From Aquipuribacter sp. SD81 (lineage in GTDB: Bacteria; Actinomycetota; Actinomycetes; Actinomycetales; JBBAYJ01): a DNA stretch of 42,226 bases. The notes beneath the pieces are model-generated. The model searched no databases, was not told where the DNA came from, and was given only the letters and a program-made list of their open reading frames with translations. Where the stretch lies: positions 1 through 42,226 of the forward strand of contig NZ_JBBAYJ010000031.1 in the NCBI RefSeq assembly GCF_037153975.1. Reading direction: 5' to 3'. The translations under genes were made by a program, and so were the position numbers. This document shows positions 33,009 to 40,293 of this stretch, in pieces. How positions within the stretch are numbered: the first letter of the stretch is position 1; each line of letters starts with the position of its first letter.

Positions 33009-33382
33009 CGCAGGGCCAGCAGCGCCGTCACGGCGAGGCCGAGCACCACCACCACGACCACCGCAAGCCCCGACGGCGGCGGCAGGGGGCGCCGCAGCCG
33101 CATCGCCCGCTCGGTGCGGCCCCAGCGCACGACCGAGCTGACGGCGAGGTAGCCCGCCGCCACCACGGAGACCAGCGCGACGACGCGCAGGAGCCCGCCG
33201 GTGTCGACGACGCCGTCCGCGACCGCCGCCGCGAGGCCCGCGGCCACGAGCGCCAGCGAGGTCCGCACCCAGGCGAGCGCCGTCCGCTCGTTGGCGAGGG
33301 TGAACCGCGGGTCCGGCTCCTCGCCCACGCCGAAGACGGCGCGCGGCCGCCGTCCCCGTGGGTCCTGTCCGCCGCCGGCCAC
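33005..33382 (-). CDS. DUF202 family membrane protein (first, YidH-like)
   Basis: A 125-residue protein: DPRFTLANERTALAWVRTSLALVAAGLAAAV is the DUF202 signature and first helix, followed by LLRVVALVSVVAAGYLAVSSVV and a third helix at the C-terminus. The GTG at 33382 lies six bases after a TAGCGT -10, with no ribosome binding site, so the two-gene transcript is probably leaderless. Function unknown. It is divergent from the manganese-riboswitch-controlled TerC gene, with about 140 bp between the two promoters. Confidence 0.86.
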   Translation of the reverse strand: MAGGGQDPRGRRPRAVFGVGEEPDPRFTLANERTALAWVRTSLALVAAGLAAAVADGVVDTGGLLRVVALVSVVAAGYLAVSSVVRWGRTERAMRLRRPLPPPSGLAVVVVVVLGLAVTALLALR

Positions 33383-33388
33383 CCGCCG

Positions 33389-33394
33389 ACGCTA
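33389..33394 (-). promoter_or_regulatory. -10 hexamer of the DUF202 pair (leaderless)
   Basis: TAGCGT on the minus strand, 6 nt before the GTG at 33382. Confidence 0.6.
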
Positions 33395-33520
33395 GCGGCC
33401 CACCCGCCGCCCGGGCCCGGAGCACCGCCGGGACGCCGGCGGAGGGACCCGTCCACGGGTGACGGCGCACGGGTCCGTCCACAGGTGTCGTCGCGGACCG
33501 CGGGGGGTACTCCGAGCCCG

Positions 33521-33526
33521 TAGCAT
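33521..33526 (+). promoter_or_regulatory. -10 hexamer of the riboswitch-TerC transcript
   Basis: TAGCAT, ending 7 nt before the first base of the riboswitch helix P1. A transcription start near 33533 is implied. Confidence 0.6.
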
Positions 33527-33533
33527 CGCCCGT

Positions 33534-33627
33534 GAGGGGAGTACGTCCTCAGAACCGGTCCCGGTCATCACGGTCGCGTCGCGACCCCGGGCCGAGCCCG
33601 CCTCCCGCGGCGGGCGACGGAGACCTC
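33534..33627 (+). promoter_or_regulatory. yybP-ykoY (manganese) riboswitch upstream of TerC
   Basis: The 5' segment GAGGGGAGTA and the 3' segment GGAGACCTC are the conserved ends of the yybP-ykoY class, which binds Mn2+ and controls Mn exporters, TerC among them. GAGG pairs with CCTC to close P1; GGTCATCACGG and GC-rich hairpins (CCCGCGGCGGG) fill the inside. It occupies the leader between the TAGCAT -10 and the terC ribosome binding site (GGAAGGA at 33656), so it probably acts on translation or on a nearby terminator. Identified by consensus ends from memory, not by a covariance model. Confidence 0.72.
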
Positions 33628-33672
33628 GACGAACCGGGCGCGCCCGCGTCCGAACGGAAGGATCCCCCGCGC

Positions 33673-34755
33673 ATGACGTCCCTCGCGGTCCCGCTCGGCA
33701 CCACCGCCCCCGGCAGCGGCAACCTGGAGACCATCGGCCACCCCACCCTGTGGATCGGCACGCTGGCCGTGGTGGTCGGGCTCTTCGTCTTCGACTTCAT
33801 CGCGACCCGCAAGCCGCACGACGTGTCGATGAAGGAGGCGGCCGGCTGGTCGGCGTTCTACATCGCGCTGCCGCTCCTGTTCGGCGGCTACATCGTCTGG
33901 CGCCACGGCACGCAGATCGGCCTCGAGTACTACACCGGGTACATCGTCGAGAAGTCGTTGAGCGTCGACAACCTCTTCGTCTTCATCCTCATCCTCAGCG
34001 CCTTCGCGGTGCCGCGGCACCTGCAGCAGCGCGCCCTGCTGTGGGGCATCCTCGGCGCGCTCGTGCTGCGCGGCGTGTTCATCGCCGTCGGTGCGGTCGC
34101 CATCCAGCAGCTGAGCTTCGCCTTCCTGATCTTCGGCGCGATCCTCATCTTCACCGCGATCCACCTGCTGCTCGAGGAGCTGCGGGGCGGGGAGAAGGAG
34201 ATCCACGTCTCCGAGCTGCGCATCGTGAAGGTCGTCCGGAGGCTGACCCCCGTCAGCGACGACTACGAGGGCACGAAGTTCCGGGTGGTGCGCGACGGCA
34301 CCCGCTACCTCACGCCGTTCGCCCTCGTCGTGCTCGTGCTGCTCTTCACGGACGTCGTGTTCGCCGTCGACTCGGTGCCCGCGGTGTACGGCATCACCGG
34401 CGACCCGTACCTCGTGTTCGCGACGAACGCCTTCGCGCTGCTCGGTCTGCGCGCGCTGTACTTCCTCCTCGAGGGGGCGCTGTCGAAGCTCGTCCACCTG
34501 TCCTACGGGCTGTCGTTCATCCTCGCCTTCATCGGAGTCAAGTTGCTGCTGCACTGGGCGCACGAGGACATCTCGACGTCCGTGCCCGAGGTGCCCACGC
34601 TGTGGAGCCTCGTCGTCATCGTCGGTGCGCTCGTGGTCGTCACCGTCACGTCGCTCCTCAGCAACCGCCGGACCAGCCCGCCCGAGGCGCTCGTCGACGA
34701 GGAGACGACGCCCGGCGAGGACGTCCGCGAGGCGGAGGACGTGCGCGACCGCTGA
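33673..34755 (+). CDS. TerC family integral membrane protein (probable Mn2+ exporter)
   Basis: A 360-residue membrane protein of the TerC/Alx family with about nine hydrophobic segments. Family landmarks are FVFDFIATRKPHDVS, YYTGYIVEKSLSVDNLFVFILI (the acidic pair in SVDNLFV is in the first half of the metal path) and LLFTDVVFAVDSVPAVYGIT (the second half). It ends in a charged cytoplasmic tail. The ATG at 33673 is preceded by GGAAGGA; a GTG at 33532 in the same frame is rejected because it would translate the riboswitch. Family members export manganese, which the upstream Mn riboswitch supports strongly. A perfect hairpin terminates it. Confidence 0.93.
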   Translation: MTSLAVPLGTTAPGSGNLETIGHPTLWIGTLAVVVGLFVFDFIATRKPHDVSMKEAAGWSAFYIALPLLFGGYIVWRHGTQIGLEYYTGYIVEKSLSVDNLFVFILILSAFAVPRHLQQRALLWGILGALVLRGVFIAVGAVAIQQLSFAFLIFGAILIFTAIHLLLEELRGGEKEIHVSELRIVKVVRRLTPVSDDYEGTKFRVVRDGTRYLTPFALVVLVLLFTDVVFAVDSVPAVYGITGDPYLVFATNAFALLGLRALYFLLEGALSKLVHLSYGLSFILAFIGVKLLLHWAHEDISTSVPEVPTLWSLVVIVGALVVVTVTSLLSNRRTSPPEALVDEETTPGEDVREAEDVRDR

Positions 34756-34788
34756 GCGCCTCCCACGGAGGCGTCACCGGGCGGACAG

Positions 34789-34828
34789 CAGGACGGCCCC
34801 TCGCGCCGCAGCGCGAGGGGCCGTCCTG
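34789..34828. terminator. Bidirectional terminator between terC and lsr2
   Basis: A perfect 18-bp stem (34789-34806 with 34811-34828) and a 4-nt loop, 34 nt after the terC stop and 12 nt before the convergent lsr2 stop. No T-run on either side. Confidence 0.85.
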
Positions 34829-34840
34829 TGCGCGGGGGAC

Positions 34841-35179
34841 TCAGCCGTTGGCGGCGTTGAAGGCCTCCACGACCTCCGCCTTGATGCGCCCCCGCTCGGA
34901 GACCTCGTAGCCGTTGGAGCGCGCCCACTCGCGGATGGTCGCGTTGTCCGAGCCGACGCTCGTGCGCTTCGTGGGCGTGGTGCGGGCGCCGCGACGCCGT
35001 GCGCCGGCGACGCGACGGCCGTGGCCGACCCACTCCGCGAAGCCGTCGCGCAGCCGCGCGGCGTTCTCGGCGTTGAGGTCGATCTCGTACGTGATGCCGT
35101 CGAGCCCGAATGTGACGGTCTCCTCCGCGGGAGAGCCGTCGAGGTCGTCCACGAGGACGACATTCACCTGCTGTGCCAT
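34841..35179 (-). CDS. lsr2: Lsr2 nucleoid-associated protein
   Basis: H-NS-like protein that coats and silences AT-rich DNA. The 112-residue form starts MAQQVNVVLVDDLDGSPAEETVTFGLDGITYEIDLN (dimerisation domain) and ends with the DNA-binding domain IREWARSNGYEVSERGRIKAEVVEAFNAANG, whose RGR inserts into the minor groove. An ATG at 35242 is in frame 21 codons upstream and has a much better ribosome binding site (AGGAGG, 6 nt spacing) than the canonical start (weak ACGGAA). A longer form beginning MIVVHHGN could therefore be made. The upstream region is unusually AT-rich for this window, so Lsr2 may bind its own promoter. Confidence 0.94.
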   Translation of the reverse strand: MAQQVNVVLVDDLDGSPAEETVTFGLDGITYEIDLNAENAARLRDGFAEWVGHGRRVAGARRRGARTTPTKRTSVGSDNATIREWARSNGYEVSERGRIKAEVVEAFNAANG

Positions 35180-35255
35180 GCGATTTCCGTTCCGGTCGGA
35201 AGAGCGAGGGGGTGGGGTATTTCCGTGATGCACGACGATCATGCCCGTCCTCCTA

Positions 35256-35305
35256 TTCCCGTGGCAATACGGGAAAGGGTGACGACGCGTCGCCGTCACC
35301 CTTTC
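35256..35305. terminator. Two abutting hairpins between aldo/keto reductase and lsr2
   Basis: GAAAGGGTGACG at 35273-35284 pairs perfectly with 35294-35305 (12 bp, 9-nt loop); TTCCCGT at 35256-35262 pairs with ACGGGAA at 35269-35275. The two share three bases, so they exclude each other partly. On the minus strand the larger one comes 35 nt after the reductase stop, like a terminator, and the smaller lies just before the AGGAGG of the long lsr2 start. Confidence 0.6.
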
Positions 35306-35340
35306 ACCATGATTTCCGCGCCGCGGCCGCGGCGTATTCG

Positions 35341-36213
35341 TCAGCCCACGTAGTCGAAGTCGTCGGGATTCGGGCCGGTGCGCCCGTCCTCGCCCTTGTC
35401 CAGGTCGCTGATCCGGGCCATCTGCGACTCGTCGAGCTCGAAGTCGAAGAGCGCGCCGTTCTCCTCCAGCCGCGACGGCGTCACGGACTTCGGGAAGACC
35501 ACGTGGCCGGACTGCAGGTGCCACCGCAGCACGACCTGGGCGGGGGTGCGCCCGAGCGCGTCCGCCACGTCCCGCACGACCGGGTCGTCGAGGACGCCGC
35601 CCTGGGCGATGGGCGACCACGCCTCGACGACGACGTCGTGCTCGCGGCACCAGCTCCGCACGTCGTCGTTGAGGAAGTACGGGTGGCACTCGACCTGGTT
35701 GACCACCGGCATGCTGGCACCGGCGCGGGCGAGCACCTCCAGGTGCTCGACCTGGAAGTTGCTGACGCCGATGGAGCGGGCGCGACCGGAGTCGCGGAGC
35801 TCCTCGAGCACGCGCCAGGTGGACAGGAAGTCGCCGTCGTAGCGGGTGGGCAGCGGCCAGTGCACGAGGAACAGGTCGACGTGGTCGGTGCCGAGCTGCT
35901 CGAGCGTCCGGTCGAAGGCGGCGCGGGCGTCGTCGGGGCGGTGCGCGCCGTTGGCGAGCTTGCTCGTGAGGAAGACGTCCTCCCGGGGCACGCCCGAGCG
36001 CCGCAGGCCCTCGCCCACCCCGGTCTCGTTCTCGTACATCTGCGCGCCGTCGACGTGCCGGTAGCCGATGCGCAGCGCCGTCTCGACGTTCTCGGCCGTG
36101 TCCGGCGGCGGCACCTGGTACACGCCCACCCCGAGCTGGGGGATCTCGTGGCCGTCGTGCAGGCGGATGCGGGGCGCGGGCAGGGCGCCCGCCTGGCTGG
36201 TCGTGTCGGTCAT
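35341..36213 (-). CDS. Aldo/keto reductase
   Basis: A 290-residue NADPH-dependent carbonyl reductase of the AKR barrel family, closest in look to 2,5-diketo-D-gluconate reductases (AKR5). The tetrad is present: Asp and Tyr in GYRHVDGAQMYENETGVGEGL, Lys in FLTSKLANG, His in DLFLVHWPLP. Further family blocks are SIGVSNFQVEHLEVL, VVNQVECHPYF and HVVFPKSVTPSRLEEN (coenzyme phosphate site). The ATG at 36213 overlaps the small membrane protein stop (ATGA), so it is co-expressed with lysS and that gene. The substrate is unknown. Confidence 0.93.
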   Translation of the reverse strand: MTDTTSQAGALPAPRIRLHDGHEIPQLGVGVYQVPPPDTAENVETALRIGYRHVDGAQMYENETGVGEGLRRSGVPREDVFLTSKLANGAHRPDDARAAFDRTLEQLGTDHVDLFLVHWPLPTRYDGDFLSTWRVLEELRDSGRARSIGVSNFQVEHLEVLARAGASMPVVNQVECHPYFLNDDVRSWCREHDVVVEAWSPIAQGGVLDDPVVRDVADALGRTPAQVVLRWHLQSGHVVFPKSVTPSRLEENGALFDFELDESQMARISDLDKGEDGRTGPNPDDFDYVG

Positions 36214-36500
36214 GCCTCCGGGGTACCCCGCCGGGGGTCCTCGACAACCTCGTCGGCACCCCCGTCGGCGGAGGCGCGGGCCACGTCGACACGGCCGTCC
36301 CGCTCGGCGTCCGCGACGGTCCGGTGCGGGCTCTCGGCCCTCGCGGCGGCGGCGTCCTCCTCGGCCTCCAGCCGCGCGCGCTCGGCCCGCTCGGAGGCGT
36401 CGGCGCGCACGATGGCCCAGATCGCGGCACCGAAGAGCAGCGACACCCCGACCGTGGGCAGGAGGCCCCGGACCACCTCCCCGGCCAGCGAGCCGTCCAC
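36210..36500 (-). CDS. Small single-span membrane protein downstream of lysS
   Basis: A 96-residue protein: a short N-terminus, one hydrophobic segment (VVRGLLPTVGVSLLFGAAIWAIV), then a charged, coiled-coil-like region (RADASERAERARLEAEEDAAAA) and an acidic disordered tail. I recognise the arrangement as common between lysS and lsr2 in actinobacteria but know no function. The GTG at 36500 lies five bases after the lysS stop, and the stop overlaps the reductase ATG. Confidence 0.8.
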   Translation of the reverse strand: MDGSLAGEVVRGLLPTVGVSLLFGAAIWAIVRADASERAERARLEAEEDAAAARAESPHRTVADAERDGRVDVARASADGGADEVVEDPRRGTPEA

Positions 36501-36505
36501 CGTCC

Positions 36506-38041
36506 TCAGGCCTCCGGCCGCAGGAGCGGGAACAGGATGGTCTCCCGGATGCCGACGCCGAGCAGGACCATGACGAGGCGGTCCACGCCGAGGCCGATGC
36601 CGCCGGTGGGGGGCATGCCGTGCTCGAGCGCCCGCAGGAAGTCCTCGTCGAGCTGCATCGCCTCGGGGTCGCCGCCGGCGGCGAGCAGGGACTGCGCGAG
36701 CAGCTTCTCGCGCTGGACGACGGGGTCGGCGAGCTCGGAGTACGCCGGCGACAGCTCCGCCCCGGCGACCATGAGGTCCCACGCCTCCGCCAGACGCGGG
36801 TCGTCGCGGTGCGGGCGGGCGAGCGGACGCACCTCGGCGGGGTAGTCCCGCACGAACGTCGGCTCCAGCAGCGTGTGCTCGACGAGCTTCTCGAACAGCT
36901 CGAGGACGACCTCGCCCGCGCCCCAGCCGGGCCGCAGCTCGACCCCGGTCCGCGCGGCGTGGCGCCGGAGCTCCTCGACGCCGGTGTCCACCGTCACGTG
37001 CTCCCCGAGGGCACCCGACACCGCGTCGTGGACCGTGACGGTCCGCCACGGCCCGGTCAGGTCGATCTCGCCGCCGCGACCGTCGGGCACCGCCGTCCGG
37101 CCGGTGGCGCGGGCGGCGTCGAGCACGAGCTCGCGCACCAGGACGGCCATCGTGTCGTAGGAGCCGTACGCCTCGTAGGCCTCGAACATCGTGAACTCGG
37201 GGCTGTGGGTGGAGTCGATGCCCTCGTTCCGGAACGTCCGCCCGATCTCGTAGACCTTCTCGAGCCCGCCGACGATGCAGCGCTTGAGGTAGAGCTCCGT
37301 CGCGATGCGCAGGCTCATCTCGACGTCGAGGGCGTTGAGGTGGGTGCGGAAGGGCCGGGCGCTCGCGCCGCCGTGCACGAGCTGCAGGACCGGCGTCTCC
37401 ACCTCGAGGTAGCCGAGGCGGTGCATGGTCTCCCGCAGCGACCGCAGGACCGTCGCCTTCGTGCGGACGGTCTCGCGGGCCTCCGGCCGCACGACCAGGT
37501 CGACGTACCGGCGCCGCACGCGGGTGTCCTCCGCGAGGCCCTTGTGCAGCGTGGGCAGCGGCCGCAGCGCCTTGGAGGCCATCTGCCAGGCCGTCGCCAT
37601 GACCGAGAGCTCGCCGCGGCGGCTGCTCACGACACGCCCGGTGACCGCCACCTGGTCGCCCAGGTCGACCTCTCGCTTCCAGCGCTCGAGCGCGTCGTCG
37701 CCGACCTCGGCGAGGCTCAGCATCACCTGCAGGCGGGCGTCGCCGTCCTGCAGCGTCGCGAAGGCCAGCCGGCCGGTGCCGCGCAGGAACATGACCCGGC
37801 CCGCCACCGACACGACGTCGTCGCTCTCCTCGCCCGCGGTCAGCGCCGCCCACGCGGGGTGGGCGACGACGTCGGCGAGCCGGTGGGTGCGCGGCACCTC
37901 GACGGGGTAGGCCTCGCGGCCCTCGGCGAGGATGCGCTCGCGCTTGCCGCGGCGGACGGCGACCTGCTCCTCGACCGCCTCGCGCGACTCCGACGGGTCC
38001 TCGGCCGGGGTCTCCGCCACGGCGGCGCTCGGGTCGCTCAC
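36506..38041 (-). CDS. lysS: Lysyl-tRNA synthetase, class II
   Basis: Charges tRNA(Lys). The 511-residue product has an acidic ~25-residue leader, the OB-fold anticodon-binding domain (VSVAGRVMFLRGTGRLAFATLQD), and a class II catalytic core with motif 2 in EKVYEIGRTFRNEGIDSTHSPEFTM and motif 3 in GGIGLGVDRLVMVLLG. The usual LMNPE-like motif 1 region is YLEVETPVLQ. It uses a GTG start seven bases after a TATCCT hexamer, so a major housekeeping mRNA is apparently leaderless. It is followed by the small membrane protein and the reductase as one unit. Confidence 0.96.
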   Translation of the reverse strand: MSDPSAAVAETPAEDPSESREAVEEQVAVRRGKRERILAEGREAYPVEVPRTHRLADVVAHPAWAALTAGEESDDVVSVAGRVMFLRGTGRLAFATLQDGDARLQVMLSLAEVGDDALERWKREVDLGDQVAVTGRVVSSRRGELSVMATAWQMASKALRPLPTLHKGLAEDTRVRRRYVDLVVRPEARETVRTKATVLRSLRETMHRLGYLEVETPVLQLVHGGASARPFRTHLNALDVEMSLRIATELYLKRCIVGGLEKVYEIGRTFRNEGIDSTHSPEFTMFEAYEAYGSYDTMAVLVRELVLDAARATGRTAVPDGRGGEIDLTGPWRTVTVHDAVSGALGEHVTVDTGVEELRRHAARTGVELRPGWGAGEVVLELFEKLVEHTLLEPTFVRDYPAEVRPLARPHRDDPRLAEAWDLMVAGAELSPAYSELADPVVQREKLLAQSLLAAGGDPEAMQLDEDFLRALEHGMPPTGGIGLGVDRLVMVLLGVGIRETILFPLLRPEA

Positions 38042-38048
38042 AGGCGCC

Positions 38049-38054
38049 AGGATA
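38049..38054 (-). promoter_or_regulatory. -10 hexamer of lysS (leaderless)
   Basis: TATCCT on the minus strand, 7 nt before the GTG at 38041. Confidence 0.6.
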
Positions 38055-38094
38055 GGAGCCCGCGGACGGGCGGCCGTCCCCGGTGCCGGGCACG

Positions 38095-38952
38095 ATGGCG
38101 CGCGTGACGGACTCCTCCGGCGCCGCGGGCAGCAGCGGCGACGACGACCGGCTGCGGACGTGGCGCGCGCAGGCGCTGTCCTTCGGGGCGGTCGCGGACG
38201 GCTACGAGCGCGTGCGCCCCGGCTACCCGCCGGCGACGGCGACCTGGGCCCTCGGACCCGCGCCGCTGCGGGTGGCCGACGTCGGCGCGGGCACGGGCAA
38301 GTGGACCCGCGTCCTGCGCGACCTCGGCCACGACGTCACGGCCGTCGAGCCCGACCCCGGCATGCGCGCGCGGCTGTCGCAGGTGCTGCCCGACGTCGAC
38401 GTGCGCGAGGGCAGCGGGGAGCGGCTGCCCCTGCCGGACGCCTCCGTCGACGCCCTCACCTTCGCGCAGTCGTGGCACTGGGTGGACCCGTCGGCCGGGA
38501 CGGCGGAGGCGGTGCGCGTGCTGCGGCCCGGCGGGCGGCTCGTGCTCGTGTGGAACCGGCGCGACCCGGACGCGCCGCTCAGCCGGGCCGTCGCGGCCAC
38601 GGTCGCCGACGTGGAGCCCGAGCTGCTGGAGCGCGCCGCCGCGGACAGCACCGACCTCGCGGCGGTGCCGCGGCTGCCCGGCCCGCTCGTGCACGACGGC
38701 ACGCACGAGGTCCGCAACGACGTCGTCATGCCGGTCGCCGACGCGCTGGCCCTCGCGGCGACGTGGTCCTACCTCGCGCTGTCGGGCGCGCGGGACGACC
38801 TGCTCGCCGGCCTGGGCGACCGGCTGTCCGCGGTGGCCGACGCCGACGGCCGCGTCGTCCTCGCGCAGCGCACCTACGCCTACCGTTTCGTCGTCGGGGA
38901 GAGCGAGGAGGTACTGAACTCGCCGGGTACCAGGGCTGGCGCTCAGGCGTGA
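38095..38952 (+). CDS. Class I SAM-dependent methyltransferase
   Basis: A 285-residue Methyltransf_11-type enzyme. Motif I is VADVGAGTGKWTRVL, motif post-I TAVEPDPGMRARL, followed by SGERLPLPDASVDALTFAQSWHWVD and VLRPGGRLVLVWNRRDPD. SWHWVD and the C-terminal half resemble the trans-aconitate/SmtA-like group of small-molecule methyltransferases, but the substrate is unknown. The start is unsure: GTG 38083, ATG 38095 and GTG 38104 are in frame with no ribosome binding site, and a CACGAT seven bases before 38104 could make that one leaderless. It overlaps a GTG in the frame of the STAS gene that follows. Confidence 0.87.
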   Translation: MARVTDSSGAAGSSGDDDRLRTWRAQALSFGAVADGYERVRPGYPPATATWALGPAPLRVADVGAGTGKWTRVLRDLGHDVTAVEPDPGMRARLSQVLPDVDVREGSGERLPLPDASVDALTFAQSWHWVDPSAGTAEAVRVLRPGGRLVLVWNRRDPDAPLSRAVAATVADVEPELLERAAADSTDLAAVPRLPGPLVHDGTHEVRNDVVMPVADALALAATWSYLALSGARDDLLAGLGDRLSAVADADGRVVLAQRTYAYRFVVGESEEVLNSPGTRAGAQA

Positions 38953-39002
38953 GCCGGGTCACGATGGCCGCGGACCACAGCCGTCGGGACGAGGGAGCCA
39001 CC

Positions 39003-39326
39003 GTGCAGGTACCCGGGATACCGGAACCTCGCGAGAGCGCCGGGGACGTGTCTGTCCAGCGTGTGGGCACGCAGGTCGTCGTCCGCCTCTACGGCCACCT
39101 CGACGACCGGGTGGCCGAGTGCCTGGCGGAGGCCATGAGCGACGTCGAGAGCATGGTGCTGAGCCGCGTGGTCGTCGACCTCGACGAGGTCGACTCGATC
39201 GAGGGTGCCGGGCTCGACTTCATCGTGGGGCTGCACCGCCGCTGGAAGGTGCGCCTGCTCAACACCCCCAACCAGCTGCGCGGTCGGATCCCCCGCCTGG
39301 CGACTGTCCGTCCGGCGGAGGGTTGA
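39003..39326 (+). CDS. STAS-domain protein (anti-sigma antagonist-like)
   Basis: A 107-residue protein with a single STAS-like fold: VSVQRVGTQVVVRLYGHLDDRVAECLAEAMSD, VVVDLDEVDSIEGAGLDFIVGLHRRW and a final VRLLNTP strand. Classical antagonists such as SpoIIAA have a phosphorylatable Ser in a D-S/T-S-G-L motif; here it reads IEGAGL, with no Ser or Thr, so control by an anti-sigma kinase is unlikely. The GTG at 39003 has GAGGGAG upstream; a GTG at 38949 overlapping the methyltransferase stop would add 18 residues and is the alternative. Confidence 0.75.
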   Translation: MQVPGIPEPRESAGDVSVQRVGTQVVVRLYGHLDDRVAECLAEAMSDVESMVLSRVVVDLDEVDSIEGAGLDFIVGLHRRWKVRLLNTPNQLRGRIPRLATVRPAEG

Positions 39327-39372
39327 GGGCCGCGTCCCGGCGGGAGGACCGTCCGCCCCCTCGGAGGTCGAC

Positions 39373-40293
39373 CTAGCCGACCCAGTCCATGCCGACGTCG
39401 AGCTGCGGCGCGGAGTGGGTGAGCGCCCCCACGGACACCGCGTCGACGCCCGCGGCGGCCACCTCGCGGACGCGGTCCAGCGACAGCCCTCCCGTCGCCT
39501 CCACCTCGACCCGCCCGGCCGGGCCGTCGAGCTCGGTCACGAGGGCCCGCACGGCGGCGACCACGTCGGCCAGACCCGGCGCCGGCATGTTGTCGCACAT
39601 GAGGTAGCGCCCGCCGGCCCGCACGACGGCGAGCGCGTCGTCGAGGGTCTCGACCTCGACCTCGACCGCCACCTCCGGCCAGCGCGAGCGGACCGCGCGG
39701 TAGGCGGCGACGACCGACCCGGCCGCGGCCGCGTGGTTGTCCTTGACCATGGCGACGTCGAACAGCCCCACGCGCTTGTTGACCCCGCCGCCGCAGCGGA
39801 CGGCGTACTTGTCCCACGCCCGGAGCCCCGGGCTCGTCTTGCGGGTGTCGAGCACCCGCACCCCGGTGCCGGCGAGCACGCCGACCCATCGGTGCGTCAC
39901 CGTCGCGACCCCGCACGCACGGCCCACGAGGTTGAGGCCCGTGCGCTCGGCCACGAGCAGCGCGCGCGTCGGCCCGGACAGCCGGGCGACGACGTCGCCC
40001 TCGGCCAGCGGCGCCCCGTCGTCGACGAGCAGCTCCACGACGGGTGCGTCCTGCCCCGTCCGGCGTGCGGCCTCGGCGAGGAGCGGGCCCCACACGACCT
40101 GCCCGGCGAGCACCCCCGCGGCCCTCGAACGGACCTCGACGACCGCTCGTGCCCCGTCGTCGACCGTCGCGTCGGTCGTGAGGTCGACCCCCGGGTCGCC
40201 GCCGAGGTCCTCGTCCAGCGCCGTCCGGACCATCCGGTCGAGCTCGGCCGGCGGCACCGTGGGCGGTCCCCCGGGGCCCGCGGGTGCGCTCAC
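39373..40293 (-). CDS. nadC: Nicotinate-nucleotide pyrophosphorylase (quinolinate phosphoribosyltransferase)
   Basis: Joins quinolinate and PRPP to give nicotinate mononucleotide in de novo NAD synthesis. The 306-residue product shows ERTGLNLVGRACGVAT, VLDTRKTSPGLRAWDKYAVRCGGGVNKR, MVKDNH, VEVEVETLDDAL and VEATGGLSLDRV. In most family members the GGG motif continues N-H-R; here it is N-K-R, a His-to-Lys change at a residue that contacts substrate in the Mycobacterium tuberculosis enzyme. The rest of the active site looks complete, so I call it functional. GTG at 40293 overlaps the nadB stop. Confidence 0.94.
   Translation of the reverse strand: MSAPAGPGGPPTVPPAELDRMVRTALDEDLGGDPGVDLTTDATVDDGARAVVEVRSRAAGVLAGQVVWGPLLAEAARRTGQDAPVVELLVDDGAPLAEGDVVARLSGPTRALLVAERTGLNLVGRACGVATVTHRWVGVLAGTGVRVLDTRKTSPGLRAWDKYAVRCGGGVNKRVGLFDVAMVKDNHAAAAGSVVAAYRAVRSRWPEVAVEVEVETLDDALAVVRAGGRYLMCDNMPAPGLADVVAAVRALVTELDGPAGRVEVEATGGLSLDRVREVAAAGVDAVSVGALTHSAPQLDVGMDWVG

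Noticed and set aside
33532-33672. 47-residue N-terminal extension of TerC from an in-frame GTG
   Set aside because: It would translate the riboswitch and is Arg/Pro-rich; the ATG at 33673 has a good ribosome binding site and fits the family.
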